Shown: positions 51,536 through 59,780 of the stretch, one piece after another
Layout of the letters: each line of letters opens with the position of its first letter
Position numbering within the stretch: the first letter of the stretch is position 1
Source: VGRW01 sp031396695
GTDB taxonomy: Bacteria; Myxococcota_A; UBA9160; SZUA-336
Length of the DNA stretch: 64,000 nt
Assembly (NCBI GenBank): GCA_031396695.1
Contig: JANNLG010000199.1
Location: 1-64,000 of the forward strand
Direction: 5' to 3'
Notes under the pieces: model-generated
What the model was told of the DNA's origin: nothing
Databases searched by the model: none
What the model saw: only the letters and a program-made list of their open reading frames with translations
Program-made: the position numbers and the translations under genes

Positions 51536-52621
51536 ATGCCGAGCGTTCCCGTCACCTTCCCGCAGCACCGCTACACGGTCGTGATCGAGCCGCGCGCGCT
51601 CGAGCGCTTGGGCGCTTCGCTGCGGCCGCTCTCGAAGTCGTCGAGCGCGGCGCTGTTCGTGGATCCGGCCGTGCGCGGAACGCTCGCACCGCTCGCTCGC
51701 GCGTCGCTCGAGGCGTCGGGCTACACCGTGGTCGAGCACGTGCTGTCAGGCGGTGAGTCGAGCAAGAACCTCGACAGCGTGCGCGAGCTCTACGACGTCC
51801 TGCTCGCGCGCAGGTTCGAGCGCAGCGCGCCGGTGATTGCGCTCGGCGGGGGCGTGTCGGGCGACATGGTCGGCTACGTCGCCGCGACCTACCTGCGCGG
51901 CGTGCCATTCGTGCAGTGCCCGACCACGCTGCTCGCGATGGTCGATTCGAGCGTCGGCGGCAAGGTCGGCGTGAACGTGCCGCAGGGCAAGAACCTGATC
52001 GGCGCGTTCCACCAGCCGGTGGCGGTGATCGCCGACACGCTGGCGCTGCGCACGTTGCCCGCGCGCGAGCTGCGCTGCGGACTCGCCGAGTGCATCAAGC
52101 ACGCGGTGATCCGCGATCCAGCGCTGTTCGCGTGGACGCGCGAGAACCTGCCCGCGCTCGGCGCGCTCGACGCCGACGCGTTGGCGGAGCTCGTCGCCCG
52201 CAACGTCGCGATCAAGGCGGCGGTGGTGATGGAGGACGAGAAGGAGACAGGCGTGCGCGCGCACTTGAACTTCGGCCACACCTTCGCCCACGCGATCGAA
52301 GCGGTGACCGGCTACGGCGTGATCCTGCACGGCGAGGCGGTCGCGCTCGGCATGCTCGCCGCCGGCACGCTCGCCGCGAGGATCGGACTATGTACTGCGG
52401 AGCTGCGCGACCAGCTCGAAGAGGTGGTGGCCGCTGCGGGCCTCGACGTGCGCGCGAGATTGCCCGACGACGAGCGCCTGCTCGAAGCGATGGCGCTCGA
52501 CAAGAAGGTCGCGAACGCGCGCATCCGTTTCGTGCTGCCGACGCGGCTCGGCGCGGTCGAGCTGCGCGACGACGTCGAGCCGGCGGCCATCCGAGCGGCC
52601 TGGGCGTCGATTCGAGCCTAG
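51536..52621 (+). CDS. aroB: 3-dehydroquinate synthase
   Basis: NAD- and zinc-dependent enzyme of the shikimate pathway that cyclises DAHP to 3-dehydroquinate. The 361-residue protein has the NAD-binding GGGVSGDMVGYVAATYLRG motif, Lys/Asp residues in STLLAMVDSSVGGK-type segment (PTTLLAMVDSSVGGKVGVN), the zinc ligands in RCGLAECIKHAV and HLNFGHTFAHAIE. It stands alone: neither aroK nor aroQ is beside it. Leaderless start is predicted. A TATCAT box 19 nt after its stop probably serves the next gene. Confidence 0.94.
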   Translation: MPSVPVTFPQHRYTVVIEPRALERLGASLRPLSKSSSAALFVDPAVRGTLAPLARASLEASGYTVVEHVLSGGESSKNLDSVRELYDVLLARRFERSAPVIALGGGVSGDMVGYVAATYLRGVPFVQCPTTLLAMVDSSVGGKVGVNVPQGKNLIGAFHQPVAVIADTLALRTLPARELRCGLAECIKHAVIRDPALFAWTRENLPALGALDADALAELVARNVAIKAAVVMEDEKETGVRAHLNFGHTFAHAIEAVTGYGVILHGEAVALGMLAAGTLAARIGLCTAELRDQLEEVVAAAGLDVRARLPDDERLLEAMALDKKVANARIRFVLPTRLGAVELRDDVEPAAIRAAWASIRA

Positions 52622-52677
52622 ATCCTCGACCCGCGCGCGGTATCATCGGTCGGTCGCAAGACACCGGGGGACCCACG

Positions 52678-54369
52678 ATGAGAGTCGAGCGCGCGATCGC
52701 GGTTTGCATGGCGGTGGTCGGTCTGTGCGTCGTTTCCTGCAAAGGTCAGAAGAGCGAGCCCGCGACGGCGCCCGCCGCCGCACCCGCGACGGCGCCGGCG
52801 ATCGACCCGGCGGCCCAGACCGGTCGGCCACTGATCGAGGGACTCGGCGCTCACAGCATGCCGATCACCACCCAGTCGCCGCTCGCGCAGAAGTACTTCG
52901 ACCAGGGACTGCGCCTCACCTACGCGTTCAACCATCCCGAGGCGGTGCGTGCGTTCGAGGCCGCGGAGAAGCTCGACCCGGAGTGCGCGATGTGCGCGTG
53001 GGGGATCGCGCAGGCGCTCGGGCCGAACATCAACATGCCGATGGACCTCAACGCCGTCGCGCCTGCCGTCGCCGCGGTCGCGAACGCGCAAGCGCGCGCA
53101 GTCTCGGTCACGCCGCGCGAGCAGGCCTACATCGCCGCGGTCGCCGCGCGTTACTCGGCCGCGCCCGACGCCGATCGCGCCGCGCTCGATCGCGCCTACG
53201 CCGAGCAGATGCGCGCGCTCGCGAAGCAGTACCCGGACGACTTCGACGCGCAGACGCTCACCGCCGAGGCGCTGATGGACCTGACGCCGTGGGACTACTG
53301 GACCAAGGAAGGCGAGCCGAAAGCGGCGACGCTCGAGCTGGTGGCCCTGCTCGAGGGCGTGCTCGCGCGCGCTCCGGACCACCCGGGCGCGAACCACTAC
53401 TACATCCACGCGGTCGAGGCGTCGCGCGAGCCGGGCCGCGCGCTGCCCAGCGCCAAGCGCCTCGAGACGCTCGCGACTTCGGCCGGTCACCTGGTGCACA
53501 TGTCCGCGCACACCTACATGCGCGTGGGTCACTACGCGGCGGCGTCGCTCGCGAACGAGCGCGGCGCGCAGGCGGACGAGGACTACATGGCATGGTGTCG
53601 CTCGGGCGGGCCGTACGCGCTGGCCTACTACCCGCACAACCTGCACTTCCTGTGGGCGTCGCAGACCATGGAGGGCCGCAGCGCCGACGCGATCGCGAGC
53701 GCGAAGAAGCTGCACGAGAAGCTGCCGCCAGAGTCCGTGCTGGCGTTCCCGCCGGCGCAAGAGCAGGTGCCGGTCGCGTACTTCGCGCTGGTTCGCTTCG
53801 GCAAGTTCGACGAGATGTTGGCCGAGCCCGCGCCGATCGAGAGCCAGCGCTACGCGAACGGCATGTGGCACTACGCGCGCGGCGCGGCGTTCGCGGGCAA
53901 GGGCCAGCTCGACGAAGCGCGCGCGGAGCTCGCCTTGCTCGAAGCGGCGGCCGCCGATCCCGCGCTGAAGGAGCTCCTGTTCCCGGCCGCGCCGGCCTCG
54001 ACGCTGCTCGAGCTCGCGAGCGTGGTGCTGAAGGCCGAGCTCGCGGCGCGCGAGGGCAAGCACGCCGAAGCGCTCGCAGCGCTCGAAGCGGCGAAGGCTC
54101 TCGAGTACGGGCTCAACTACACCGAGCCGCCGTCGTGGTACCTGCCCGTGCGCCAGATCCAGGGCTCGGCGCTGCTCGCGATGAACGAGCCCGGCAAGGC
54201 CGAGCTCGCGTTCCGCGAGGACCTCGCCATCTACCCTGAGAACGGCTGGGCGCTGTTCGGTCTCGCCCAGAGTCTGCGCGCGCAGGGCAAGCCCGCCGAC
54301 GAGGAGCAGAAGCGCTTCGAGGCGGCCTGGACCGCCGCGGACATCAAGCTCGAGCAGCCGCGCTTCTGA
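52678..54369 (+). CDS. Tetratricopeptide-repeat lipoprotein
   Basis: A 563-residue lipoprotein with lipobox CVVSC and a Pro/Ala-rich linker, followed by TPR-like helical repeats. The first is SPLAQKYFDQGLRLTYAFNHPEAVRAFEAAEKLDPECAMCAWGIA. A conserved HYYIHAVEAS...GHLVHMSAHTYMRVGHY block and the PGKAELAFREDLAIYPENGWALFGLAQ end are typical of a family of TPR proteins widespread in environmental bacteria; function unknown. TATCAT (52641-52646) is a probable -10 box with a 31-nt leader. Its end overlaps pdxT by 26 nt. Confidence 0.78.
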   Translation: MRVERAIAVCMAVVGLCVVSCKGQKSEPATAPAAAPATAPAIDPAAQTGRPLIEGLGAHSMPITTQSPLAQKYFDQGLRLTYAFNHPEAVRAFEAAEKLDPECAMCAWGIAQALGPNINMPMDLNAVAPAVAAVANAQARAVSVTPREQAYIAAVAARYSAAPDADRAALDRAYAEQMRALAKQYPDDFDAQTLTAEALMDLTPWDYWTKEGEPKAATLELVALLEGVLARAPDHPGANHYYIHAVEASREPGRALPSAKRLETLATSAGHLVHMSAHTYMRVGHYAAASLANERGAQADEDYMAWCRSGGPYALAYYPHNLHFLWASQTMEGRSADAIASAKKLHEKLPPESVLAFPPAQEQVPVAYFALVRFGKFDEMLAEPAPIESQRYANGMWHYARGAAFAGKGQLDEARAELALLEAAAADPALKELLFPAAPASTLLELASVVLKAELAAREGKHAEALAALEAAKALEYGLNYTEPPSWYLPVRQIQGSALLAMNEPGKAELAFREDLAIYPENGWALFGLAQSLRAQGKPADEEQKRFEAAWTAADIKLEQPRF

Positions 54370-54925
54370 GCCACGCGCGCAGCACGCGCGGGTCGTCGGT
54401 CAGCTCGGGATGAAAGGTCGCCGCCCAGACAGTCGAGCACGAGACCAGCGCGGGCTCGCCGCGCACGCGCGCGTGCACGACCACGCTCGGCCCGACGCGC
54501 GCGATGCGCGGCGCGCGGATCAGCACGCACTCGAGCCCAGCGAACTCCGAGTGAGGATCGTCGGTCTCGGCCGTACACACGAACGAGTCGGACTGCGTGC
54601 CGTAGGCGTTGCGCTCGATCGCGATGTCGAGCGCGTCGAGCGAACGCTGCTCCGAGCCGAGGACCTCGCGCGCGAGCAGGATCGCGCCCGCGCAGGTACC
54701 GAGCACGGCGCGGCCGGACGCGATGAACGCGCGCAGCGGCGGCTCGAGACCGTCGCGCGCGATCCCCTTCAGCATTGCGGTCGACTCGCCGCCGGGCAGG
54801 ACGAGCGCGTCGAGGCCCGCGAGCTCTGTGCTCGCGCGCACGTAGAGCGCCTCCGCGTCCACGCGCGCGAGTGCACGCGCGTGGGCCGCGAAGTCGCCCT
54901 GCAGCGCGAGCACGCCCACTTTCAC
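54344..54925 (-). CDS. pdxT: Pyridoxal 5'-phosphate synthase glutaminase subunit
   Basis: Glutaminase that supplies ammonia to PdxS for one-step PLP synthesis. The 193-residue class I amidotransferase has GVLALQGDFAAH, PGGEST, the nucleophile Cys78 in GTCAGAILLA, and the His/Glu pair in FHPELTDD. GTG start at 54925 overlaps the pdxS stop by 4 nt. It is last in the minus-strand run pdxR-phzF-pdxS-pdxT. Confidence 0.94.
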   Translation of the reverse strand: MKVGVLALQGDFAAHARALARVDAEALYVRASTELAGLDALVLPGGESTAMLKGIARDGLEPPLRAFIASGRAVLGTCAGAILLAREVLGSEQRSLDALDIAIERNAYGTQSDSFVCTAETDDPHSEFAGLECVLIRAPRIARVGPSVVVHARVRGEPALVSCSTVWAATFHPELTDDPRVLRAWLRSAAARA

Positions 54926-55803
54926 CAGCCGCGCCGCGCCAGCCGCTCCGCTTCGGGGATCGCTTCGAGCGCGATCCCCGGCATGGCGGCGCCGAGCCCG
55001 CGCGAGGCTTCGAGCACTTCCTTCGGCTCTTGCCAGTGCGTGGTCGCGCGCACGATCGCGCGCGCGCGCGCGACCGGATCGGCCGACTTGAAGATGCCCG
55101 AGCCGACGAATACGGCCTGGGCGCCGAGCGACATACACAGCGCGGCGTCGGCGGGCGTGGCGATCCCGCCGGCCGCGAAGTTCGGCACGGGCAGCGCGCC
55201 CAGCTCCGCCACGCGCAGCACCAGTTCGTAGGGCGCGGCGTACTCCTTGGCGCGGGCCATCAGCTCGTCGCGCGGCGCTTGCGCGAGCGCGCGCATCTCG
55301 CGGCCGATGCGCCGCAGGTGGCGCACGGCCTCGACGATGTTGCCGCTGCCCGCCTCGCCCTTGGTGCGGATCATCGCCGCGCCCTCGCCGATCCGGCGCA
55401 GCGCTTCACCGAGATCGCGCGCTCCGCACACGAACGGCGAACGGAACGCGCTCTTGTCGACGTGGTGCTCGTCGTCGGCCGGTGTCAGCACCTCGCTCTC
55501 GTCGATGAAATCGACGCCGAGCGCCTCGAGCAGGCGCGCTTCCTGTGTGTGGCCGATCCGGCACTTCGCCATCACCGGGATCGAGACGGCCAGGCGCACG
55601 GCCTCGATCACCTCGACCGCGGCCATGCGCGCCACGCCCCCTTCGCGCCGGATGTCGGCCGGCACGCGCTCGAGCGCCATCACCGCGGCCGCACCCGCGT
55701 CCTCCGCGATGCGCGCCTGGTCCGCGTTCGTGACGTCGAGGATCACGCCGCCCTTCAACATCTCCGCGAGGCCGACCTTCAAGCGATACGACTCGTCGTT
55801 CAT
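54922..55803 (-). CDS. pdxS: Pyridoxal 5'-phosphate synthase lyase subunit
   Basis: Makes PLP from ribose 5-phosphate, glyceraldehyde 3-phosphate and ammonia; a TIM barrel that forms dodecamers. The 293-residue protein has Asp23 (VILDVTNADQA), Lys80 in VMAKCRIGH and Lys148 in IRTKGEAGSGN, the catalytic lysines and acid. A good ribosome site (AAAGGAG) precedes the ATG. The gene follows the PhzF-family gene after 71 nt. With pdxT it replaces the DXP-dependent PdxA/PdxJ route in organisms that have it. Confidence 0.96.
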   Translation of the reverse strand: MNDESYRLKVGLAEMLKGGVILDVTNADQARIAEDAGAAAVMALERVPADIRREGGVARMAAVEVIEAVRLAVSIPVMAKCRIGHTQEARLLEALGVDFIDESEVLTPADDEHHVDKSAFRSPFVCGARDLGEALRRIGEGAAMIRTKGEAGSGNIVEAVRHLRRIGREMRALAQAPRDELMARAKEYAAPYELVLRVAELGALPVPNFAAGGIATPADAALCMSLGAQAVFVGSGIFKSADPVARARAIVRATTHWQEPKEVLEASRGLGAAMPGIALEAIPEAERLARRGW

Positions 55804-55874
55804 GGGGTGTCTCCTTTGATCTGCATGAAATCGCGACCGTCTTCGACGCGCGGGATCGCTGCTGAGCGCGATGG

Positions 55875-56762
55875 TCACGAGCGGAGCTGCCCGCGCGCGA
55901 CCGGGATCACCCGCCCGCCGACCGAGATCTCGAGCGCTTCGCCCGCGCCTCGCGCGCGCACGTGCAGAAGCGATGGCCGCGAGATCTCGTGCCCCTGCTC
56001 GATGCGCGCGTCGAAGTCGCCGCCGCCGAGCACGCGGTGGCGCGACAGGTACGCCCCGAGCCAGCCGGCTGCACTGCCGGTCGCGGGGTCTTCGGGCACG
56101 CCGGCGGCGGGCGCGAACAAGCGCACCGAGACGTGATTGCGCGGATCGCGCGCGCCGAGCGCGAACGGGTAGAGGCTGTCCGGCGCTCCGGCCGCGAGCA
56201 GCCGCTCGTACGCGCTCGAGTCGATCCGACACGCTCGAAGCGCTTCGAGATCGCGCAGCGGCACGAGCAGCTGGTGGTGACCGGTCGTGGCGACCGCGAT
56301 CGGCAGCGTCGCGTGGAACGCGTCGAGCGACAGGCCGAGAGCGGCCGCGACCGCTGCTCGATCGGGCCCGGGACCGAACGTCGCGCGCGGAGCGTCAAGC
56401 CAGACGAGTCCGTCGGCGGCGAAGCTCACGCGCACCGGGCCGACGCCGAGCCGCAAAACGAGCTCGTCCGCGGAGCCGCCGAGCAGCGTTTCGCGAATCA
56501 CGAACGCCGTGCCGAGTGTCGGATGGCCGGCGTACGGCAGCTCCTTCCCGGGGGTGAAGATGCGCACGTCGAAGGCTCCGTCGCGCGCGGCGTCGCCGAC
56601 CACGAACGAGGTCTCGGAGAGGTTCAGCTCGCGCGCGATCGCCTGCAGCGTCGCGGTTTCGAGGCCTGCGCCGCCGCGGAACACCGCCAGCGGATTGCCC
56701 GTGAAGCGCTCTTCGGCGAACACGTCGACGACGTCGTACGACAAGCCCTTCGGGTCAGGCAT
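55875..56762 (-). CDS. PhzF-family isomerase/epimerase
   Basis: A 295-residue member of the PhzF/diaminopimelate epimerase-like fold. The N-terminal segment DVVDVFAEERFTGNPLAVF, the catalytic-type glutamate in LNLSETSFVV and RIFTPGKELPYAGHPTLGTA, and the second lobe with AAGVPEDPATGSAAGWLGAYL are all standard. The family includes phenazine enzymes and many uncharacterised isomerases. It sits between the MocR regulator (8-nt overlap) and pdxS, so it is co-expressed with B6 synthesis, which is not its known role. Confidence 0.8.
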   Translation of the reverse strand: MPDPKGLSYDVVDVFAEERFTGNPLAVFRGGAGLETATLQAIARELNLSETSFVVGDAARDGAFDVRIFTPGKELPYAGHPTLGTAFVIRETLLGGSADELVLRLGVGPVRVSFAADGLVWLDAPRATFGPGPDRAAVAAALGLSLDAFHATLPIAVATTGHHQLLVPLRDLEALRACRIDSSAYERLLAAGAPDSLYPFALGARDPRNHVSVRLFAPAAGVPEDPATGSAAGWLGAYLSRHRVLGGGDFDARIEQGHEISRPSLLHVRARGAGEALEISVGGRVIPVARGQLRS

Positions 56763-58266
56763 GGACCACCTCCGGCGGGCGCGCGCGCTTCGCGCCGCGC
56801 GGCAGTGCCGCGCGCGCGACTTCGCCGAGCAGGCGCACGCCGCGCTCGATCTCGGCCGGCCCCGTCTGCGACACCGACATGCGTAGCGACGAGCTGCGCC
56901 GTCCGTCGGGGTAGAACAGCTCGCCCGGCGCGTACACGACGCCGGCCGCCTTCGCTTCGGCGAGCAGAGCCGCCGAATCGATCGGATCGGGAAGCGTGAC
57001 CCAGATCAGGAAGCCGCCCTCGCCGCGCGAGAAGCTCGAGCCGTCGGGCAGGTGCTTCTCCAGCGCGCGCTCGGCACAGCCGAGCCGGGCCTCGAGCTCC
57101 TTCAACACGCGTCGCAGGTGCCGGTCGTAGCTGCCCTCGCGCAGGAACAGCGCCAGACCCGCTTGCAGGAGCGAGCTCGTGGTCAGATCCATGGTGCGCT
57201 TGGCGAGCAGCGCCGCGGCCGTGACCGCGGGCGGAGTGAACAGCCAGCCCACGCGCGCCGCGGGGAAGAGCGTCTTCGAGAACGTGCCCAGATACGAGAC
57301 CAGCCCGCGCCGGTCGAGCGCGCGCAGCGGCGGCGCGCCGCGGCCGCGCACGCGCAGGTCCTTCTCGAAGTCGTCCTCGAGGATCGGGACGCCGTGCCGT
57401 CCGGCGATCTCGAGCAGGCGCTTGCGGTGCGCGAGCGTCGTCGACGTGCCGGTCGGGTTGTGGAAGCTCGGCATGGTGTAAATCAGCCGCACGCCGCCGC
57501 GCGCGAGCGTGGCGTCGAGTCGCTCGAGATCCAGCCCGTCGGCCGCGAGCGGTACAGGCGCGGTGCGCAGGCCGAGCGAGGCGAGCGTCGCGAACGCCCA
57601 CGGATAGGTGGGCGACTCGATCGCGACCGCATCGCCGGGGTCGCAGAACATGCGCGCGGCGATCGCGAAGCCCTGCGTCGCGCCGGCGGTGATTACCACG
57701 TCGTCGGCCTCGGCTTCGATGCCGGAGCGCGCCATGCGCTCGACCAGCGCGCGCCGCAGACCCTCGTGGCCGCGCGGGTCGCCGTAGTCGTAGAGCGCGG
57801 GTCCGCCCTTGGCGAGTGCCGAGTTCAGCGTCTTGCGGAACTCCTCGTGCGGATACAGCGCGGCATCGGGGATCAGGCGCTCGAAGCGGATCGCGCCGGC
57901 CGGCGCCGCGTACGACACGCGCGCGACCGCGAACGCGCGCGTGGCTTCGGTCGTGCGCGAGAAGACCGGCTCGAAGGGACGCTCCTCCGGGAGCGCGCTC
58001 GTCCCGACACGCGTCCGTGTCGCGTCCGCGGGGCCGACCACGAACGTGCCGCGTCCCACCGTCGACTCGGTCAAGCCGAGCACTTCGAGCTCGCGATAGG
58101 CGGTGGCCACCGTCTCGCGGTTCAGGCCGAGCTCCTTCGCGAGCACGCGGATCGGCTCGAGCTTCGCGCCCGGCTCGAGCCGCCCGGCTTCGATGGCCCG
58201 GCGCAGGTACGAGACGATCTGCGCGGCCACCGGCACGCGCGCTTTGCGTTCGATCGGGATCAGCAT
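56755..58266 (-). CDS. pdxR: MocR/GntR-aminotransferase regulator, PdxR type
   Basis: A 503-residue two-domain regulator. The N-terminal GntR winged helix has IVSYLRRAIEAGRLEPGAKLEPIRVLAKELGLNRETVATAYRELEVLGL. The C-terminal part is a fold-type I aminotransferase with the PLP-lysine in YLGTFSKTLFP. Position upstream of pdxS and pdxT points to PdxR, which senses PLP and activates B6 genes. TACCCT (58279-58274) ends 7 nt before the ATG, suggesting a leaderless transcript. A palindrome at 58290-58322 overlaps its -35 region. Confidence 0.88.
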   Translation of the reverse strand: MLIPIERKARVPVAAQIVSYLRRAIEAGRLEPGAKLEPIRVLAKELGLNRETVATAYRELEVLGLTESTVGRGTFVVGPADATRTRVGTSALPEERPFEPVFSRTTEATRAFAVARVSYAAPAGAIRFERLIPDAALYPHEEFRKTLNSALAKGGPALYDYGDPRGHEGLRRALVERMARSGIEAEADDVVITAGATQGFAIAARMFCDPGDAVAIESPTYPWAFATLASLGLRTAPVPLAADGLDLERLDATLARGGVRLIYTMPSFHNPTGTSTTLAHRKRLLEIAGRHGVPILEDDFEKDLRVRGRGAPPLRALDRRGLVSYLGTFSKTLFPAARVGWLFTPPAVTAAALLAKRTMDLTTSSLLQAGLALFLREGSYDRHLRRVLKELEARLGCAERALEKHLPDGSSFSRGEGGFLIWVTLPDPIDSAALLAEAKAAGVVYAPGELFYPDGRRSSSLRMSVSQTGPAEIERGVRLLGEVARAALPRGAKRARPPEVVHA

Positions 58267-58273
58267 TCGGGGC

Positions 58274-58322
58274 AGGGTACGCGCGTGGATTGGCCGGTTC
58301 AAATCCCATCCGAACCGGCCAA
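58274..58322 (-). promoter_or_regulatory. pdxR promoter with palindromic operator
   Basis: TTGGCCGGTTC (58290-58300) and GAACCGGCCAA (58312-58322) are perfect inverted repeats. Two direct copies of AGGCCAA follow at 58341-58347 and 58350-58356. The palindrome covers the expected -35 region if transcription starts at the ATG after TACCCT (58279-58274). MocR regulators bind repeated sites upstream of their own gene, so autoregulation is inferred. Confidence 0.55.
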
Positions 58323-58380
58323 GACCCGGACAATTCGACCAGGCCAACCAGGCCAATCGGGCCGGAGCTCGCCCCTAGGG

Positions 58381-59196
58381 TCAGTCCGCTTCGCGCAATT
58401 GGCTGGCGAAGAACTCGGAGTGCCTCGCCAGCTCCGTCACGTACCCCCGCACGTCCTCGCGCGCCGGCTTCGCGAGCTTCGCGAACGGCACCACGTGCTC
58501 GTCGGGCACGTAGCGGAAGGTCAGATTCACGCGTCGGGTCTGGAACTCCGGCACGCGCACGTCGAAGACCGTCCCCGAGCGGCGATCGACGCGCAGCACG
58601 CGGTGCAACAGGTGCTTTTTCCAGGTGTCTCCGCCGAACAACTGTAGCGAGCGATCGTCGAGCCACTGCTGCGCGAACACGCGCGTGGGCGCGTCGGCAC
58701 GGCCGCGCTTCACGAACTGGAACAGCGCGCGCTCGCCGAAGGAGATCGACGCTACCGGCCCCGGCTCGAAATCGTGGTGCTCGCCGACGCGCGCGCAATC
58801 GACGCGCCGACCATCCTCGACGCGGCTCCCGTACAAATTGACCAGACACGTGGAGAGGCGCCAGCGTTCCGGCAGGTCGGCGCCGCGGTACTGCTCGCGC
58901 GCGAGTTTCTCGATGCGCGCGACCAGCCGCGCGAGCACGGGCGGATACGGCTCAGCCGCGACGCAGCGATTCGCGACCCCCTTCGGCGGGCTGTAGTAGT
59001 CGAGGCAGGCGAACTGCCAGCTACCGAGCCAGTACACCGGGCGCAGCAGCCGCCGCTGCCCGCCCGCGGAGGCGGCACGCCGGTCGCTCCAGCGGTTCTC
59101 CCAGATCGGTGAGATCGCGCCGAGCCAGCGCACGATCTCGGCGCGATCCGCCTCCGAGACGAAATTCGGCTCGTAGTGAAGCCCGGCCTCGGCCAT
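58381..59196 (-). CDS. AlkB-like 2-oxoglutarate/Fe(II) dioxygenase
   Basis: A 271-residue protein. The iron-binding set is visible: His140-x-Asp142 in GEHHDFEPG, a later histidine (His198 in HLLHRV) and the 2-oxoglutarate arginines in RVNLTFR (Arg222, Arg228), which matches the R-x5-R of AlkB (RYNLTFR). The region CLVNLYG before the HxD and ISFGERALFQF after it are also AlkB-like. Family members remove alkyl groups from DNA, RNA or protein, so the substrate is not proved. The ATG at 59196 follows the DUF3332 stop by 19 nt. Confidence 0.75.
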   Translation of the reverse strand: MAEAGLHYEPNFVSEADRAEIVRWLGAISPIWENRWSDRRAASAGGQRRLLRPVYWLGSWQFACLDYYSPPKGVANRCVAAEPYPPVLARLVARIEKLAREQYRGADLPERWRLSTCLVNLYGSRVEDGRRVDCARVGEHHDFEPGPVASISFGERALFQFVKRGRADAPTRVFAQQWLDDRSLQLFGGDTWKKHLLHRVLRVDRRSGTVFDVRVPEFQTRRVNLTFRYVPDEHVVPFAKLAKPAREDVRGYVTELARHSEFFASQLREAD

Positions 59197-59215
59197 GGCG
59201 GAGGTCGGGCCCCGC

Positions 59216-59731
59216 CTACCTGACGATCGCCTTGGCGAGCAGCGCGGGCTCACCGTCGGGCCCGTCACCCACGCGCGCGATCAGGAAGCCGTTCTCGTCG
59301 TACGCGGCGATCGCGTCGGGCTCGCGCACGAGCACGAACTTCTGCTCGGGCACGCCCGGCGCCGTGATGTGCACGTCGATCGAGCGGTCCTCGCGCAGCG
59401 TCATCACCGCCTGCTCGCCGTTCGGTCCCTGCACGTGCTTGGTGGTGCCGGGCGCCATGGCCATCGGCTGGGAGCCGGTCCAGAACTCCACGGAGTTCGA
59501 GAACACCATGTCGAAGATCGCCGCGCCCGCGTAGACGGGCACGATGTTGATCACCAGGAACACGAGCCAGCGGATCCACTTGTTGCTGTGCACGCCGGTG
59601 TTCCAACGGTAGACCTTGCGCGTGATCGGGAAGGTCCCGAAGCACGCAGCCGTGGAAACCGGGATGAAACCGGCCAGCAGAGTGACGGTGATCACACGAC
59701 CCAACCAACCGCGCGAGATGTGGTGTCTCAT
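59216..59731 (-). CDS. DUF3332 family membrane-associated protein
   Basis: A 171-residue protein of the DUF3332 group, recognised by the signal region with ACFGTFPITRKVYRWN, the hydrophobic stretch WLVFLVINIVPVYAGAAIFDMVFSN and the EFWTGSQPMAMAPGTT segment. Function unknown. The cysteine after the signal (STAAC) may be lipidated. TAGTCT (59744-59739) ends 7 nt before the ATG. It may form a unit with the AlkB-like gene downstream. Confidence 0.8.
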   Translation of the reverse strand: MRHHISRGWLGRVITVTLLAGFIPVSTAACFGTFPITRKVYRWNTGVHSNKWIRWLVFLVINIVPVYAGAAIFDMVFSNSVEFWTGSQPMAMAPGTTKHVQGPNGEQAVMTLREDRSIDVHITAPGVPEQKFVLVREPDAIAAYDENGFLIARVGDGPDGEPALLAKAIVR

Positions 59732-59738
59732 GCGCGCG

Positions 59739-59744
59739 AGACTA
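59739..59744 (-). promoter_or_regulatory. Predicted -10 element for leaderless DUF3332 gene
   Basis: TAGTCT on the minus strand ends 7 nt before the ATG at 59731. No Shine-Dalgarno sequence lies between. Confidence 0.5.
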
Positions 59745-59780
59745 GCCAGCGTGCTCGGATCGGTAAAGGCGATGCGCCAG

